64,000 nt of DNA from Halothiobacillus sp. Its GTDB lineage: Bacteria; Pseudomonadota; Gammaproteobacteria; Halothiobacillales; Halothiobacillaceae. The notes under the pieces are model-generated. The model worked only from the letters and a program-made list of their open reading frames with translations. It searched no databases and was not told where the DNA came from. Positions 1 to 10,634 of the stretch are shown in pieces (position 1 is the first letter of the stretch; each line of letters starts with the position of its first letter). The stretch covers positions 1 through 64,000 of the forward strand of contig JAGDVP010000005.1 of NCBI GenBank assembly GCA_023255735.1, written 5' to 3'. Position numbers and translations under genes: made by a program.

Positions 1-99
1 TCACCTGCTCCTTTTACAGCAGGTCACCATCTTAATTCACTGTCCGAAAATCGGGATCCACTATAGTTGTGTTTCGCCCTGCCGAGCAGGGCGCTTATG
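1..99. other. Non-coding edge with two stem-loops
   Basis: No coding potential is evident. Two inverted repeats are visible. ACCTGCT (3-9) pairs with AGCAGGT (18-24) across an 8-base loop. CGCCCTG (75-81) pairs with CAGGGCG (87-93) across a 5-base loop. The second lies just past the stop codon of the minus-strand copper receptor and could end its transcript, but no good T-run follows on either strand, so calling it an intrinsic terminator is uncertain. Confidence 0.35.
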
Positions 100-2217
100 T
101 TAGAAAGAGCCGTTTAACTTAGCCCAAACGGTACGACCCGGTTCGTTAACTGTGAGATTTGGGTTGCCAAACAAGGCACTGTATTGGCGGTTCACGTGCA
201 TAGAATAGGTTTTATCAAACACATTATCGATGCCGGTTGAAATCTGCCAACGGGGCGTTACCTTGTAGGCAACATATAAGTTGGCGACACCAAAGCCGCC
301 GGTTTCACCTTTATCGAGCCCACTTCGGGTATCGATATGGGTGGCGCGGGCGGCAAAGTCTAAGCTGGTTCCGGCTTGCCATTGCCCTTGGGTGTAATCC
401 ATGCCCACGGTGCCAGTCACGGGCGGCATTTGCGGTAAGTTTCGGCCATCACTCGTATCTTTGCCGCGCACATAGGCCAGTTGACCCCGCAGGCTGAGTG
501 TTTGCGTGAGTGCGTAACGCGCGCTGCCATCAAAGCCATAAAGTTCGGCGTTGATATTGCGGAAAACCGTAGACAAAGGGTTGGTGCCAACCGGCGCGCG
601 ATCCTGCAGGATGTAATTTTGCACGCGATCATAATAAATACTGCCATCCCAGGTGAGTGCGCCATTTGCCCCACTCAAGCCTAGGTTAATTTGGTTATGA
701 CGCTCGGGGGTTAAATTGGGGTTGCCGATCTGGCTAATTACCGGTTGACCTAATGAGTTTTTGCCTTTGAGTAATGAATACAGCTGGGTGGCATCGGGCG
801 CCACGGCAGTTCGGCTGATGCCAGCGTAGCCTTTTAAATCAGCACTAAATAAGTGCTCGTACCTTAATAAAGCACTCAGCTCAGTGTTGCTTTGATCTTT
901 TTTAGCTGCAGACCGTGTGGCCGCCGGCACCACGGCATCGGTGGCAATGCTGTTGCCCAGTGTGCTATCTAATTTTGAGTTAAAGCGATCAATCCGCAGC
1001 CCGCCTTTGAGTGTATCAACCGAGGTTAATTGCCATGTCGCCTCACTAAACGCGCCCACTTGATCATTTTGTGTGCCCGGCCACTGGCGGAACATGGGGG
1101 TTTTGGGATTGGTAGGGGTGTAAACGCCGGCATTGCGTTCAACGCGCACCGCATCCAATCCGTAATTCACTTTAACGGCGCCGATGTATGATGTGAGTGT
1201 GACCCGCCCTCCGGTTGTTTTGGCGGTGGCCGGCGAGTACATTTTCATGCCCCCTACGGGAACGGAGCGCAGCGTATAGCTATCCATGAGGTGATCGACG
1301 TTCGTGCGATAGACCTCGGCTTTAATGGCGGAGACCGGGCCGCTTAAATTGCCTAACCAGCCTTTTAAGCGGTACGTTGTGGCGTTGTCGAAAATGCTAT
1401 CCATCCCCAAAGCCGCATAACGAACGTCATACATTCGATTGCGTTCAACGGATGCTTCAACCCCGCTGGCCTCATCGAATTTGTACCCAGCGATAAGCGC
1501 GCCAGTGCGTTGTTTGTAGCTGGCGGGGACTTCAGTACCGTTGCCATCTTTGTAATTGCTGCCGTTGGCCATCGAACCAATAGCGCGCAGGTAGGCATGG
1601 CCGTTGCTGGCGAGTACATCGGCACCGCCTTGGCCATTTAAGCCATTGCTATTGAGGCTATAGTCGATTTTACCGTGCACGCCGGTTTGCTCGGCCAAAG
1701 CGTCGGTATCCCGCTCCATGTGAACCGTGCCACCGCTACCGCCGGCGCCATATTGCAAGGAACTTACCCCCTTATCGACAACGATACGATCGTAGCCGAT
1801 CAGGGTGCTAAAGCTGGTGGGTGGATCCATGCGGTTAGGGCAAGCGCCTTGAATACTCGCACCATCTAACCAGGTATTAATTTGGTTATCGCGCTGCCCC
1901 CGAATAATCAGATCATTGCCGTGCCCCGATTTACGGCTGCTCCAAACGCCGGCAATGCTGGAAAGTTGGTCGGTAACATCAGCGCCAGGTGCAAGACGGG
2001 GATTTTCAGGGGTGATACTGGTGGTATTGGGGTCAACTAAGGCATCATCGTTAATCGTAACCGCGGGCAGGGCGTTATCGGCTGCCTGCACACTCGGTGC
2101 TATAAACGTTAAGGCGAGCGCGGAAGCAATCGCAAGAGCCAAAGGCGTTGGCGCAGGGTGCGATGTGACGGGTGCGGGATAGTGGCTTGTGCTAAGTGGG
2201 GCGGGTACGTTCACCAT
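100..2217 (-). CDS. oprC: TonB-dependent copper receptor, OprC type
   Basis: A 705-residue outer-membrane TonB-dependent receptor expected to import copper ions. A signal peptide covers about residues 1-46 (unusually long and Pro/His-rich before the hydrophobic core), followed by a TonB-box-like ALPAVTIND (49-57), a plug domain and a 22-strand-type barrel ending in Phe, the usual outer-membrane assembly signal. The plug carries GACPNRMDPPTS (124-135), giving the CxxxM pair C126/M130. HLM (309-311) supplies the HxM partner. These are the copper ligands described for Pseudomonas OprC. Met-rich segments follow (GMKMYSP near 323-329). An ACAGGA sequence precedes the ATG. Nothing else copper-related is adjacent, and no tonB/exbBD is in the window. 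Family assignment is firm; copper as substrate is inferred from the motifs. Confidence 0.93.
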   Translation of the reverse strand: MVNVPAPLSTSHYPAPVTSHPAPTPLALAIASALALTFIAPSVQAADNALPAVTINDDALVDPNTTSITPENPRLAPGADVTDQLSSIAGVWSSRKSGHGNDLIIRGQRDNQINTWLDGASIQGACPNRMDPPTSFSTLIGYDRIVVDKGVSSLQYGAGGSGGTVHMERDTDALAEQTGVHGKIDYSLNSNGLNGQGGADVLASNGHAYLRAIGSMANGSNYKDGNGTEVPASYKQRTGALIAGYKFDEASGVEASVERNRMYDVRYAALGMDSIFDNATTYRLKGWLGNLSGPVSAIKAEVYRTNVDHLMDSYTLRSVPVGGMKMYSPATAKTTGGRVTLTSYIGAVKVNYGLDAVRVERNAGVYTPTNPKTPMFRQWPGTQNDQVGAFSEATWQLTSVDTLKGGLRIDRFNSKLDSTLGNSIATDAVVPAATRSAAKKDQSNTELSALLRYEHLFSADLKGYAGISRTAVAPDATQLYSLLKGKNSLGQPVISQIGNPNLTPERHNQINLGLSGANGALTWDGSIYYDRVQNYILQDRAPVGTNPLSTVFRNINAELYGFDGSARYALTQTLSLRGQLAYVRGKDTSDGRNLPQMPPVTGTVGMDYTQGQWQAGTSLDFAARATHIDTRSGLDKGETGGFGVANLYVAYKVTPRWQISTGIDNVFDKTYSMHVNRQYSALFGNPNLTVNEPGRTVWAKLNGSF

Positions 2218-2583
2218 TTTGTTATCAATCCTGTGTTTTTATAGGCACCACCCAAGCAAAGACTGGGCATTTGATGCGGGTTTTATGTGAAAAGCACGGG
2301 TTTTTAGCAAGGTGCGTGCCAATTTATTAACTTAATTGAAACATCATGTTACATTTTGGTTGTTTAAAGACTGAGTTAAATAACCTATTTTAATGCGTTA
2401 AATGACCCAATTGCGCCATGTTTGACGGCCTGTTTGACTAACCTTGATGACGATAATGCAAGGTGTTGGGTTGTGTACCGTGTTTGAGCTTGGCGGGCGG
2501 GTGTTGAAGCGGTATGAATTATGCGAAAATTACGCGATTTAATTGTGTCCACGGCTTTTTTAAATTGAGTTTAGGAGATTGCG
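2218..2583. other. Divergent intergenic region oprC / gcvH
   Basis: 366 bases between the divergent starts of the copper receptor and gcvH. It is AT-rich in the middle and must hold the promoters of both. I see no convincing -35/-10 pair, no copper-regulator dyad that I can name and no small ORF with a ribosome binding site. TAGGAG at about 2573-2578 is the gcvH ribosome binding site. Confidence 0.5.
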
Positions 2584-2967
2584 ATGACCATTCGATCCGA
2601 CCGACGTTATGGCCCGACCCATGAGTGGGCAAGGCAAGAGGGCGATGACTGGGTGCTTGGGGTAACCGAACAAGGCCAAGCGCTGTTGGGTGATGTGGTG
2701 TTTGCGCAATTACCCGACGTGGGTGCCGAGGTTCGACACGGCGAGCCCTGCGCCACATTAGAATCGGTTAAGGCGGCTTCGGATGTTATTTGCCCAGTGG
2801 ATGGGGTGGTGGTTGCCATTAATACCGATTTAGCTGATTCCCCGGAATTGATTAACGATGACCCGTTAGATTCGGGCTGGATTATGCGCATTGCACCTAA
2901 AGGGGCACCCGATGAATGGATGAGCCCGCAGGCTTATCAAACATTACTGGATGCGGGCAGCACCTAA
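2584..2967 (+). CDS. gcvH: Glycine cleavage system H protein (lipoyl carrier)
   Basis: A 127-residue single-domain lipoyl carrier. In glycine cleavage the lipoyl arm shuttles the aminomethyl group between the P, T and L proteins; H protein is also a platform for lipoate synthesis. The lipoylation motif ESVKAASDV places the modified lysine at K63, and the GDVVF and SPELINDDP stretches are typical of GcvH. The start is the ATG behind TAGGAG. Its stop overlaps the dgkA start (TAATG), so the two are translationally coupled. No gcvP, gcvT or lpd is nearby. A role as lipoate-binding protein of a sulfur-oxidising heterodisulfide-reductase-like system is conceivable but unsupported here. Confidence 0.9.
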   Translation: MTIRSDRRYGPTHEWARQEGDDWVLGVTEQGQALLGDVVFAQLPDVGAEVRHGEPCATLESVKAASDVICPVDGVVVAINTDLADSPELINDDPLDSGWIMRIAPKGAPDEWMSPQAYQTLLDAGST

Positions 2968-3338
2968 TGGCTTCAGAAAATAAGGGCTTTAAACGGATTA
3001 TTTTGGCCGCTAAATATTCTTGGCAAGGTTTTACTACCGCTTATCGTAAAGAGGAGGCGTTTCGCCAGGAAGCTTGGTTCGCTGTTTTTGCCATTCCCCT
3101 AGGATTTTTTTTAGGCCAAACCGGCGTTGAGCGGGCATTATTAGTCGGCGTGATTTTGTTGGTATTAATCGTAGAATTGCTCAACACGGGTATCGAGAAT
3201 GCCGTGGATCGCGTGGGGCTCGATCCGCATAAATTATCGGGGCGAGCAAAAGATATGGGGTCTGCGGCCGTATTTACCTCGCTTGGGTTGGCCGCACTGG
3301 TTTGGATTTCGATTCTATGGCCGATTTATGTCCATTAA
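2967..3338 (+). CDS. dgkA: Diacylglycerol kinase
   Basis: A 123-residue integral inner-membrane kinase of the small trimeric DgkA family. It phosphorylates diacylglycerol, released during periplasmic glucan or lipid turnover, back to phosphatidate. Three membrane helices are visible (about 35-50, 55-75, 100-120). Signature residues are present: E30 in the surface helix, E70, N73 and E77 in ELLNTGIENAVDR, and D96 in AKDMGSAAV. The ATG at 2967 shares one base with the gcvH stop. An in-frame upstream ATG at 2916 lies inside gcvH and would add 17 non-family residues, so it was not used. The length matches the family (about 122). Confidence 0.95.
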   Translation: MASENKGFKRIILAAKYSWQGFTTAYRKEEAFRQEAWFAVFAIPLGFFLGQTGVERALLVGVILLVLIVELLNTGIENAVDRVGLDPHKLSGRAKDMGSAAVFTSLGLAALVWISILWPIYVH

Positions 3339-3350
3339 GTTGAAATTGGC

Positions 3351-3821
3351 TTAACTTAAACGTTGGCGAATTAAATAAAATAGAAATAACATAAACGGCC
3401 AAGCTATAAGATTGCTGAAAGCCCGTGCAAGGTAGCTCAGCACGGTCATGCCATCGGTAATACCCCCTTGCATCCAAAGCGAAAGCAATAAGTACACAAT
3501 ACTTAAACCCGCGATAAACAACGCTTGCTGAATGGGGCCTGTGACATGCAGCATTTGGCGCAAACCTAATACGAGCGCAGCGCTCAAGGTGAAAAGCAGC
3601 GCGTTAGCTCCGAGTAAGCCGACCGTGCCGACATCCAGCACTAAGCCTAAAAACCAAGCATAAATAAGCCCAACTCGGTGCGGTTCCTGAATGCACCAAT
3701 ACAAGACGGTGAGCAATAACCACTGTGGCGCGTAGTTTTGATACCATTCGTTACTTGGAAATAACGTGAAAACGAGCGCCACAAAACTTGTGCTAATAAT
3801 CGAAAGCCACTCACTGCGCAT
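3351..3821 (-). CDS. mreD: Rod shape-determining protein MreD
   Basis: A membrane protein of 156 residues from this start, with about five hydrophobic helices. It is the MreD partner of MreB/MreC in the elongasome that guides lateral-wall synthesis. The family segment LLTVLYWCIQEPHRVG corresponds to the conserved tryptophan/PHR region, and LDVGTVGLLGANAL follows. The ATG at 3821 is preceded by TGGAAAACC. In-frame ATGs at 3836 and 3863 lack a ribosome binding site and lie deeper inside mreC. The chosen start overlaps mreC by 11 bases, consistent with coupled translation. It converges with dgkA across 12 bases. Confidence 0.88.
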   Translation of the reverse strand: MRSEWLSIISTSFVALVFTLFPSNEWYQNYAPQWLLLTVLYWCIQEPHRVGLIYAWFLGLVLDVGTVGLLGANALLFTLSAALVLGLRQMLHVTGPIQQALFIAGLSIVYLLLSLWMQGGITDGMTVLSYLARAFSNLIAWPFMLFLFYLIRQRLS

Positions 3822-4824
3822 GGGCTGGTTTTCCATTGGCTGATGGCCGTGCCGTTGTGGCATCGGGCAGGGTTTTAAAGCCTGGGGGTAGCAGGGGCGG
3901 CAGTGCTAAAGGGTCTTGGGGCTTGCCCGCATTGATGAGGTTAATCATTGGCTGGCTTTGGGTCGTTGCCGCTTCCGTTGCAAGGTTGGGCGGCGGGGGC
4001 GCATCGGGCGGATCGGTGAGCACCAAGACTTCGGTCACTTGATTTAAATTGGCTACCGGGGTTGCGATGATATTAATAAAGGCCTGGCTTTTATCATCAT
4101 GAACTTGGCTGACTCGTGCCACAGGGTAGCCTTTGGGGAATACGCCATCTAAGCCGCTGCTGGTGAGCAAATCGCCTACTTTGACAGGGTAGCGCTCGGG
4201 GATTCGATCCATGATGAGGGTATTGCGCTTGCCTGTTCCGTTTAAAATGCCGACAAATCCCGTGTCACCCAAGCTCACCGAAAGGGCATGACGGCGAGAA
4301 TCAATTTCAACCACTACCGCCCCGCTTAAGCTGCTGCGTAAAATTTGGCCAACAATCCCGCTGCCGTCAATCACAGGTTGACCGGGTTTAACGCCATCAT
4401 TAATACCGCGATTAATGGTAAAACTTTGCAGCTCTGGGCTGTCGTTGACGGCGATTAATCGCGCCAACAATACATTCGGCACAACGCCATCTTGACCATG
4501 AAGTAATTTTTTTAAATGATTGACTTCATTTTGCAAATCAAAAAATTGCTGCATTTGCCCTTTGAGTAGCAAATTTTCCTGCCGCAATTGCTCGATGGTG
4601 TGGGCTTTTTTAAGATTATCTTGAAAAGAAGCACTTAGGTTTTGTCCCCATTGCGCGGGCGCTTGTACAAGACGTGTCATGCCATCGGTCATGCTGCCAA
4701 GGGCGGTATTGATGCGCACAGCCCAGATGCTACCCGCCCGATCAAACGCCATAAACAGCACGGACAGCAGCACTAAAATCATTAATTTAGTGATGCCCGG
4801 GCGATGGGACTCAAATAAGGCCAT
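3811..4824 (-). CDS. mreC: Rod shape-determining protein MreC
   Basis: A 337-residue bitopic membrane protein. A short cytoplasmic N-terminus is followed by one membrane helix (about 12-30), a coiled coil (about 68-108, rich in Leu/Gln/Glu) and the double beta-barrel periplasmic core (about 115-270). The tail is long and Pro/Ala-rich and varies in the family. MreC forms periplasmic filaments that link MreB and MreD to penicillin-binding proteins. It starts 21 bases after the mreB stop and overlaps mreD, so mreB-mreC-mreD form one minus-strand operon. No catalytic residues are expected. Confidence 0.95.
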   Translation of the reverse strand: MALFESHRPGITKLMILVLLSVLFMAFDRAGSIWAVRINTALGSMTDGMTRLVQAPAQWGQNLSASFQDNLKKAHTIEQLRQENLLLKGQMQQFFDLQNEVNHLKKLLHGQDGVVPNVLLARLIAVNDSPELQSFTINRGINDGVKPGQPVIDGSGIVGQILRSSLSGAVVVEIDSRRHALSVSLGDTGFVGILNGTGKRNTLIMDRIPERYPVKVGDLLTSSGLDGVFPKGYPVARVSQVHDDKSQAFINIIATPVANLNQVTEVLVLTDPPDAPPPPNLATEAATTQSQPMINLINAGKPQDPLALPPLLPPGFKTLPDATTARPSANGKPAHAQ

Positions 4825-4845
4825 GGATTTTACGGCCGCAGAGCG

Positions 4846-6299
<1,454 letters not shown>

Positions 6300-6587
6300 A
6301 TGTCGCTTAACGCAACCCAACTCAAGCATGTCGCTCACTTATCGCGCATTGCGTTAGATGAGGCAAAAATCCCCGCTTTGTTAAATGATTTGAATGCCAT
6401 TTTGGCGTTTGCCGAGCAATTGCAAGATTCCAAATTAGATGCGCTTGCACCGATGGCGCACCCCTTGGATCAAAGCCAGTTTCTACGGCCGGATATTGTT
6501 ACAGAAGAAAATAACCGCACGGCATTGCAACAAGGCGCGCCCGCGGTTGAGCGGGGCTTGTTTTTGGTGCCGAAGGTTATCGAATAG
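6300..6587 (+). CDS. gatC: Asp-tRNA(Asn)/Glu-tRNA(Gln) amidotransferase subunit C
   Basis: A 95-residue helical clamp subunit that wraps GatA and GatB and stabilises the GatCAB amidotransferase. The family pattern VAHLSRIALDE...LNDLNAILAFAEQL opens the protein, and the DxxxxxFxEQ-like stretch is followed by MAHPLDQSQFLRPD and the C-terminal FLVPKVIE. The longer open frame beginning at 6174 adds 42 residues unlike GatC, so the ATG at 6300 behind AAGG was used. First gene of gatC-gatA-gatB-hslO, with gatA about 105 bases downstream. Confidence 0.95.
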   Translation: MSLNATQLKHVAHLSRIALDEAKIPALLNDLNAILAFAEQLQDSKLDALAPMAHPLDQSQFLRPDIVTEENNRTALQQGAPAVERGLFLVPKVIE

Positions 6588-6693
6588 CCCCCTTTTTTAG
6601 GCGCCGAAAGGGGTGCTTTACCCCGTATGCCGCAAGCGTCGCCCAAGAAGCTGCGGTTTTATTAGACGATCCAGAAAATATAGAGAAACATAC

Positions 6694-8166
6694 GTGTCTT
6701 ATCATTTAAAAACATTGACCCAATTGCGTGCTGGTTTAGCCTCGCGGGCGTTTTCTGCCCGTGAGTTGACGGTGAGTTTTTTAAACCGAATGGCCGCGCA
6801 CGATGGCGGGCTGAACAGCTTTATCACCCAAACGCCTGAACAGGCTTTGCTGGCTGCCGATTTGGCCGATAAGCGTCTGGCTGCCGGTGAGACGGGGCCT
6901 TTGCTCGGTATTCCTTACGCGCACAAGGATATTTTTTGTACTGCCGGTGTGCGCACCACGTGCGCATCCAAAATGCTGGGGAATTGGGTTGCTCCCTATG
7001 ATGCCAGCGTGCATCAAAAGCTTGCTGCGGCGGGTGCCGTGATGCTCGGTAAAACCAATATGGATGAGTTTGCGATGGGCTCATCGAATGAAAACTCGGC
7101 GTTTGGTGCGGTTAAAAACCCTTGGGATCATACGGCGGTGCCGGGCGGGTCATCCGGTGGGTCGGCGGCGGCGGTCGCGGCGCGCTTGGTGCCAATTGCA
7201 ACGGGCAGCGATACCGGCGGCTCGATTCGCCAACCGGCGGCGTACTGCGGCATTACCGGTATTAAGCCGACCTATGGCCGAGTGTCGCGCTTTGGCATGA
7301 TTGCCTATGCCTCAAGCTTGGATCAAGGTGGGGTGCTGGGCGTATCGGCAGCAGATTGCGCGGTGATGTTGCAGGCGATGGCCGGACATGATGCCCGCGA
7401 TTCAACCAGTGCGCCGGTGCCGGTGCCCGATTATGTGGCGCAATTAAATCAGCCGATGGCGGGTTTGCGCATTGGTGTGCCGCGTCAATGGTTTACGCAG
7501 GGGCTTTCTGTGTCGGTAGCGGCGCGCATTGATGATGCGCTGCTTGAGCTGGAAGCCTTAGGCGCCACGCGCGTGGCTATTGATTTACCCGATGCGCCCC
7601 TTGCGTTGGCTGCGTATTACTTGATTGCACCGGCTGAGGCGTCATCGAATTTATCCCGATTTGATGGGGTGCGTTTTGGTCATCGTTGTGCTGATCCCCA
7701 GGATTTAAATGATTTGTATGAACGCAGCCGCTCCGAGGGATTTGGCGCGGAGGTGCAGCGGCGTATTTTGATTGGTACCTACGCGCTTTCAGCGGGTTAT
7801 TACGATGCATTTTATGTGCGTGCCCAACGTGCCCGGCGGCAAATTGCCGCCCATTTTGCCAGCGCATTTGCGCATTGCGATGTGATTGCAGGCCCGGTTG
7901 CGCCTAATGTCGCCTTTGATTTAGGTGCGCATAGTAAAGACCCTGCCACGATGTATCTTGAAGATATTTATACCATTCCGGTGAATTTGGCCGGTTTGCC
8001 GGGTATGTCGATTCCGGTGGGTTTTGCCGGTGGTCGGCCGGTGGGCATGCAGTTAATTGGGCCGGCCTTTACAGAAAGCCGCTTGCTGTCGGTGGCGCAT
8101 CATTATCAGCAGCACACCGATTGGCATCAGCAAATACCAAACGCCTATCGGGAGGACGTTGTATGA
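6694..8166 (+). CDS. gatA: Asp-tRNA(Asn)/Glu-tRNA(Gln) amidotransferase subunit A
   Basis: A 490-residue amidase-signature enzyme that hydrolyses glutamine and channels ammonia to GatB. The Ser-cisSer-Lys triad is K78 (YAHKDIF), S153 in [10 protein letters not shown] and S177 in [10 protein letters not shown]. The start is taken as GTG at 6694, preceded by AGAGA; this gives the family length and the usual N-terminus. The frame stays open back to an ATG at 6613, but those 27 extra residues are Arg/Cys-rich and unlike GatA. Its stop overlaps the gatB start (ATGA). Confidence 0.93.
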   Translation: MSYHLKTLTQLRAGLASRAFSARELTVSFLNRMAAHDGGLNSFITQTPEQALLAADLADKRLAAGETGPLLGIPYAHKDIFCTAGVRTTCASKMLGNWVAPYDASVHQKLAAAGAVMLGKTNMDEFAMGSSNENSAFGAVKNPWDHTAVPGGSSGGSAAAVAARLVPIATGSDTGGSIRQPAAYCGITGIKPTYGRVSRFGMIAYASSLDQGGVLGVSAADCAVMLQAMAGHDARDSTSAPVPVPDYVAQLNQPMAGLRIGVPRQWFTQGLSVSVAARIDDALLELEALGATRVAIDLPDAPLALAAYYLIAPAEASSNLSRFDGVRFGHRCADPQDLNDLYERSRSEGFGAEVQRRILIGTYALSAGYYDAFYVRAQRARRQIAAHFASAFAHCDVIAGPVAPNVAFDLGAHSKDPATMYLEDIYTIPVNLAGLPGMSIPVGFAGGRPVGMQLIGPAFTESRLLSVAHHYQQHTDWHQQIPNAYREDVV

Positions 8167-9647
8167 GTAGTCATGCGGGATGGGAGGCGGTGATTGGTTT
8201 GGAAATCCACACCCAGTTGGCCACCCAATCAAAGATATTTTCTGGAGCCGCTACAGCATTCGGCGCCGAGCCCAATAGCCAAGCCTGCGCGGTCGATTTA
8301 GGCCTGCCGGGTGTGTTGCCCGTATTAAATGCCGAAGCCGTGCGGATGGCCGCATTATTTGGCTTGGCGGTGGGCGCCCACGTGGCGCTTGAATCGACTT
8401 TTGATCGCAAAAATTATTTTTATCCCGATTTGCCAAAAGGCTATCAAATCAGCCAGTTGGCGCAGCCGATTGTATCGGGGGGGGCGGTTGTGATTGCCGT
8501 GGGTGAGGGCGACAAAGCCGTTCAAAAAACCATTCATCTAACCCGCGCGCATTTAGAAGAGGATGCCGGCAAGAGCCTGCACGAAGATTTTGCAGGCGCA
8601 ACCGGCATTGATTTGAATCGCGCGGGCACCCCTTTGATTGAGATTGTCTCTGAGCCTGAAATGAGCTCGGCGGCAGAGGCCGTGGCCTATGCCCGAAAAA
8701 TTCATGCGATGGTGCAATATTTAGGCATTTGCGATGGCAACATGCAGGAAGGCTCGTTTCGGGTGGATGCCAACGTGTCGGTGCGTCGCCGTGGTGATAC
8801 CCAATTGGGCACGCGCACCGAGGTGAAAAACGTCAATTCATTCCGGTTTTTAGAGCGCGCGATCGATTACGAGATTAACCGGCAAATCGAGCTAATTGAA
8901 GATGGCGGGCGCGTGCAGCAGCAAACGCGGCTTTATGATCCCAATAAAGATGAAACCCGCATGATGCGTACCAAAGAAGCGGCCGACGATTACCGCTACT
9001 TTCCTGATCCTGATTTATTACCCGTCATCATAAAGCCTGAAACGCTTGAGGCGTGGCGGGCCAGCCTGCCCGAATTACCTGATGCCAAAGCGGCACGCTA
9101 TCAAGCGCACTATGGGCTTTCTGCCTATGATTCATCCGTGTTAACGAGCGCCAAACAAACCGCCGCGTATTTTGAGCAAACGCTGGCGGCCATGGGCAAG
9201 GCGGGGGATGCCAAATTGGTTGCCAATTGGGTAACAGGCACCTTGGCCGCCCAGCTCAATAAAGAGGGGCTAGAGATTAGCCTAAGCCCTGTGCCTGCCG
9301 ATTTGCTGGCGCAATTGCTTTTGCGCGTGGTGGACAACACGCTGTCTAACAAGCTTGCCAAAGAGGTGTTTGATGCCGTGTGGGCGGGGGAGGGCACGCC
9401 GGATGGCATTATTGAGGCCCGCGGCTTAAAACAAATTACCGATACCGGTGCCATTGAAGCGATGGTGGGTGCCATTTTGGCCGAGCACCCAGATAAAGTG
9501 GCCGAATATCGCGCGGGCAAAGATAAATTATTTGGCTTTTTTGTGGGCTTAGTGATGAAGGCAGCCAAAGGCAAAGCCAATCCGCAGCAATTAAATGATG
9601 TTTTGAAATCAAGCCTTGGCTCTTGCGGTGAAGAAGGTGGCGTATGA
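8163..9647 (+). CDS. gatB: Asp-tRNA(Asn)/Glu-tRNA(Gln) amidotransferase subunit B
   Basis: A 494-residue kinase/amidotransferase subunit that activates the Asp or Glu carboxylate on mischarged tRNA and receives ammonia from GatA. The N-terminal cradle carries GLEIHTQL and [17 protein letters not shown]. The helical and YqeY-like tail that grips the tRNA elbow covers about residues 345-485. The start at 8163 follows a strong GGAGGA. It overlaps gatA by ATGA and hslO by ATGA. The presence of the complex implies that Asn-tRNA and/or Gln-tRNA can be made by transamidation. Confidence 0.96.
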   Translation: MSSHAGWEAVIGLEIHTQLATQSKIFSGAATAFGAEPNSQACAVDLGLPGVLPVLNAEAVRMAALFGLAVGAHVALESTFDRKNYFYPDLPKGYQISQLAQPIVSGGAVVIAVGEGDKAVQKTIHLTRAHLEEDAGKSLHEDFAGATGIDLNRAGTPLIEIVSEPEMSSAAEAVAYARKIHAMVQYLGICDGNMQEGSFRVDANVSVRRRGDTQLGTRTEVKNVNSFRFLERAIDYEINRQIELIEDGGRVQQQTRLYDPNKDETRMMRTKEAADDYRYFPDPDLLPVIIKPETLEAWRASLPELPDAKAARYQAHYGLSAYDSSVLTSAKQTAAYFEQTLAAMGKAGDAKLVANWVTGTLAAQLNKEGLEISLSPVPADLLAQLLLRVVDNTLSNKLAKEVFDAVWAGEGTPDGIIEARGLKQITDTGAIEAMVGAILAEHPDKVAEYRAGKDKLFGFFVGLVMKAAKGKANPQQLNDVLKSSLGSCGEEGGV

Positions 9648-10612
9648 GTGAATTAACCCCTAAGGCCGCCTTATCCGATCAGGATCAATTGCTGCGCTTT
9701 GGCTTGGCGAGTGGCAAAGTGCGGGGTGTGGCGGTGAGTGTTGATCACAGTTGGCAAACCGCAGGTTTACACCACGATTACCCGCCTGCCGTGGCGCAAT
9801 TGCTGGGGCAATGCGTGGTAGCGGCGCTCGCTTTGGTGGCCACCTTAAAATTCAATGGCCGGTTAATTATGCAGTTTCGAGGAGATGGTCCGGTTAAGTT
9901 GCTCGTGGTTCAGGCGCGATCGGATTTAACTTATCGCGTCACGGCGCAGTGGACCCAAGACTTAAACCCAACCGATTTAAATCAAACACTGCAAACGCTC
10001 TTTGGGCTGACGCCCGCAAACCCTGGACATCTGACCTTAACGCTGGAGCCCAATGAAGGCACACGCTATCAATCGTTGGTACCAATTGAGGGCGACAGCG
10101 TAGCTCAGGCTTTAGAGGGGTATTTTCAGCAATCCGAGCAATTACCCACCCGTTTGGTGCTGGTAGCCGATGGGGGGCGTGCGGTGGGTGTGTTAATTCA
10201 GCAAGTACCGGGCGAGGGCGGCACTGCAATGGTGCGGGCGGCCAATGCCGAGGCGGATTTTGATCACCTATCGATCATGATGGATACGCTTCTAACCTCC
10301 AATGGCTTGGTTGAAGTTCAAGCCACCGCCGTGCCGGTGTTATTGCACCGCTTATTTCATCAAGATAGCTTGGTACTTACCCAGGTTAATTCGGTTGGAT
10401 TTTTTTGTGGGTGCTCGCGCGATGGCGTTGGCGTTATGTTGAAATCACTCGGGCGCGATGAGTTGGCTTGCGCCCTGCATGATTCTGAAGTGCCGGGCTA
10501 TGTGTCGGTGCGGTGTGAGTTTTGCGGCGCCCAATATAATTTTGATGCCGTGGACGTGGAACATTTATTGCAAACACATTCCTTTGCGCCCAACGAAGAC
10601 ATTCGGCACTGA
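9644..10612 (+). CDS. hslO: Redox-regulated holdase Hsp33
   Basis: A 322-residue cytoplasmic chaperone activated by oxidation. The zinc-binding redox switch is intact: C255 and C257 (FCGCSRDG) and C291 and C294 (CEFC), i.e. CxC...CxxC. Under oxidative unfolding these cysteines release zinc, form disulfides and expose the holdase surface. It is joined to gatB by an ATGA overlap, so it is probably co-transcribed with the amidotransferase genes. The length is slightly above the E. coli protein (292), with extra residues at both ends. Confidence 0.95.
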   Translation: MSELTPKAALSDQDQLLRFGLASGKVRGVAVSVDHSWQTAGLHHDYPPAVAQLLGQCVVAALALVATLKFNGRLIMQFRGDGPVKLLVVQARSDLTYRVTAQWTQDLNPTDLNQTLQTLFGLTPANPGHLTLTLEPNEGTRYQSLVPIEGDSVAQALEGYFQQSEQLPTRLVLVADGGRAVGVLIQQVPGEGGTAMVRAANAEADFDHLSIMMDTLLTSNGLVEVQATAVPVLLHRLFHQDSLVLTQVNSVGFFCGCSRDGVGVMLKSLGRDELACALHDSEVPGYVSVRCEFCGAQYNFDAVDVEHLLQTHSFAPNEDIRH

Positions 10613-10634
10613 CCCGCCGATTTACAGGAATGCT

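Noticed and set aside
10458..10634. Extended N-terminus of the phosphorylase-kinase-like gene
   Set aside because: It lies within hslO in another frame and is unlike the family; the ATG at 10635 has a CAGGA ribosome binding site.
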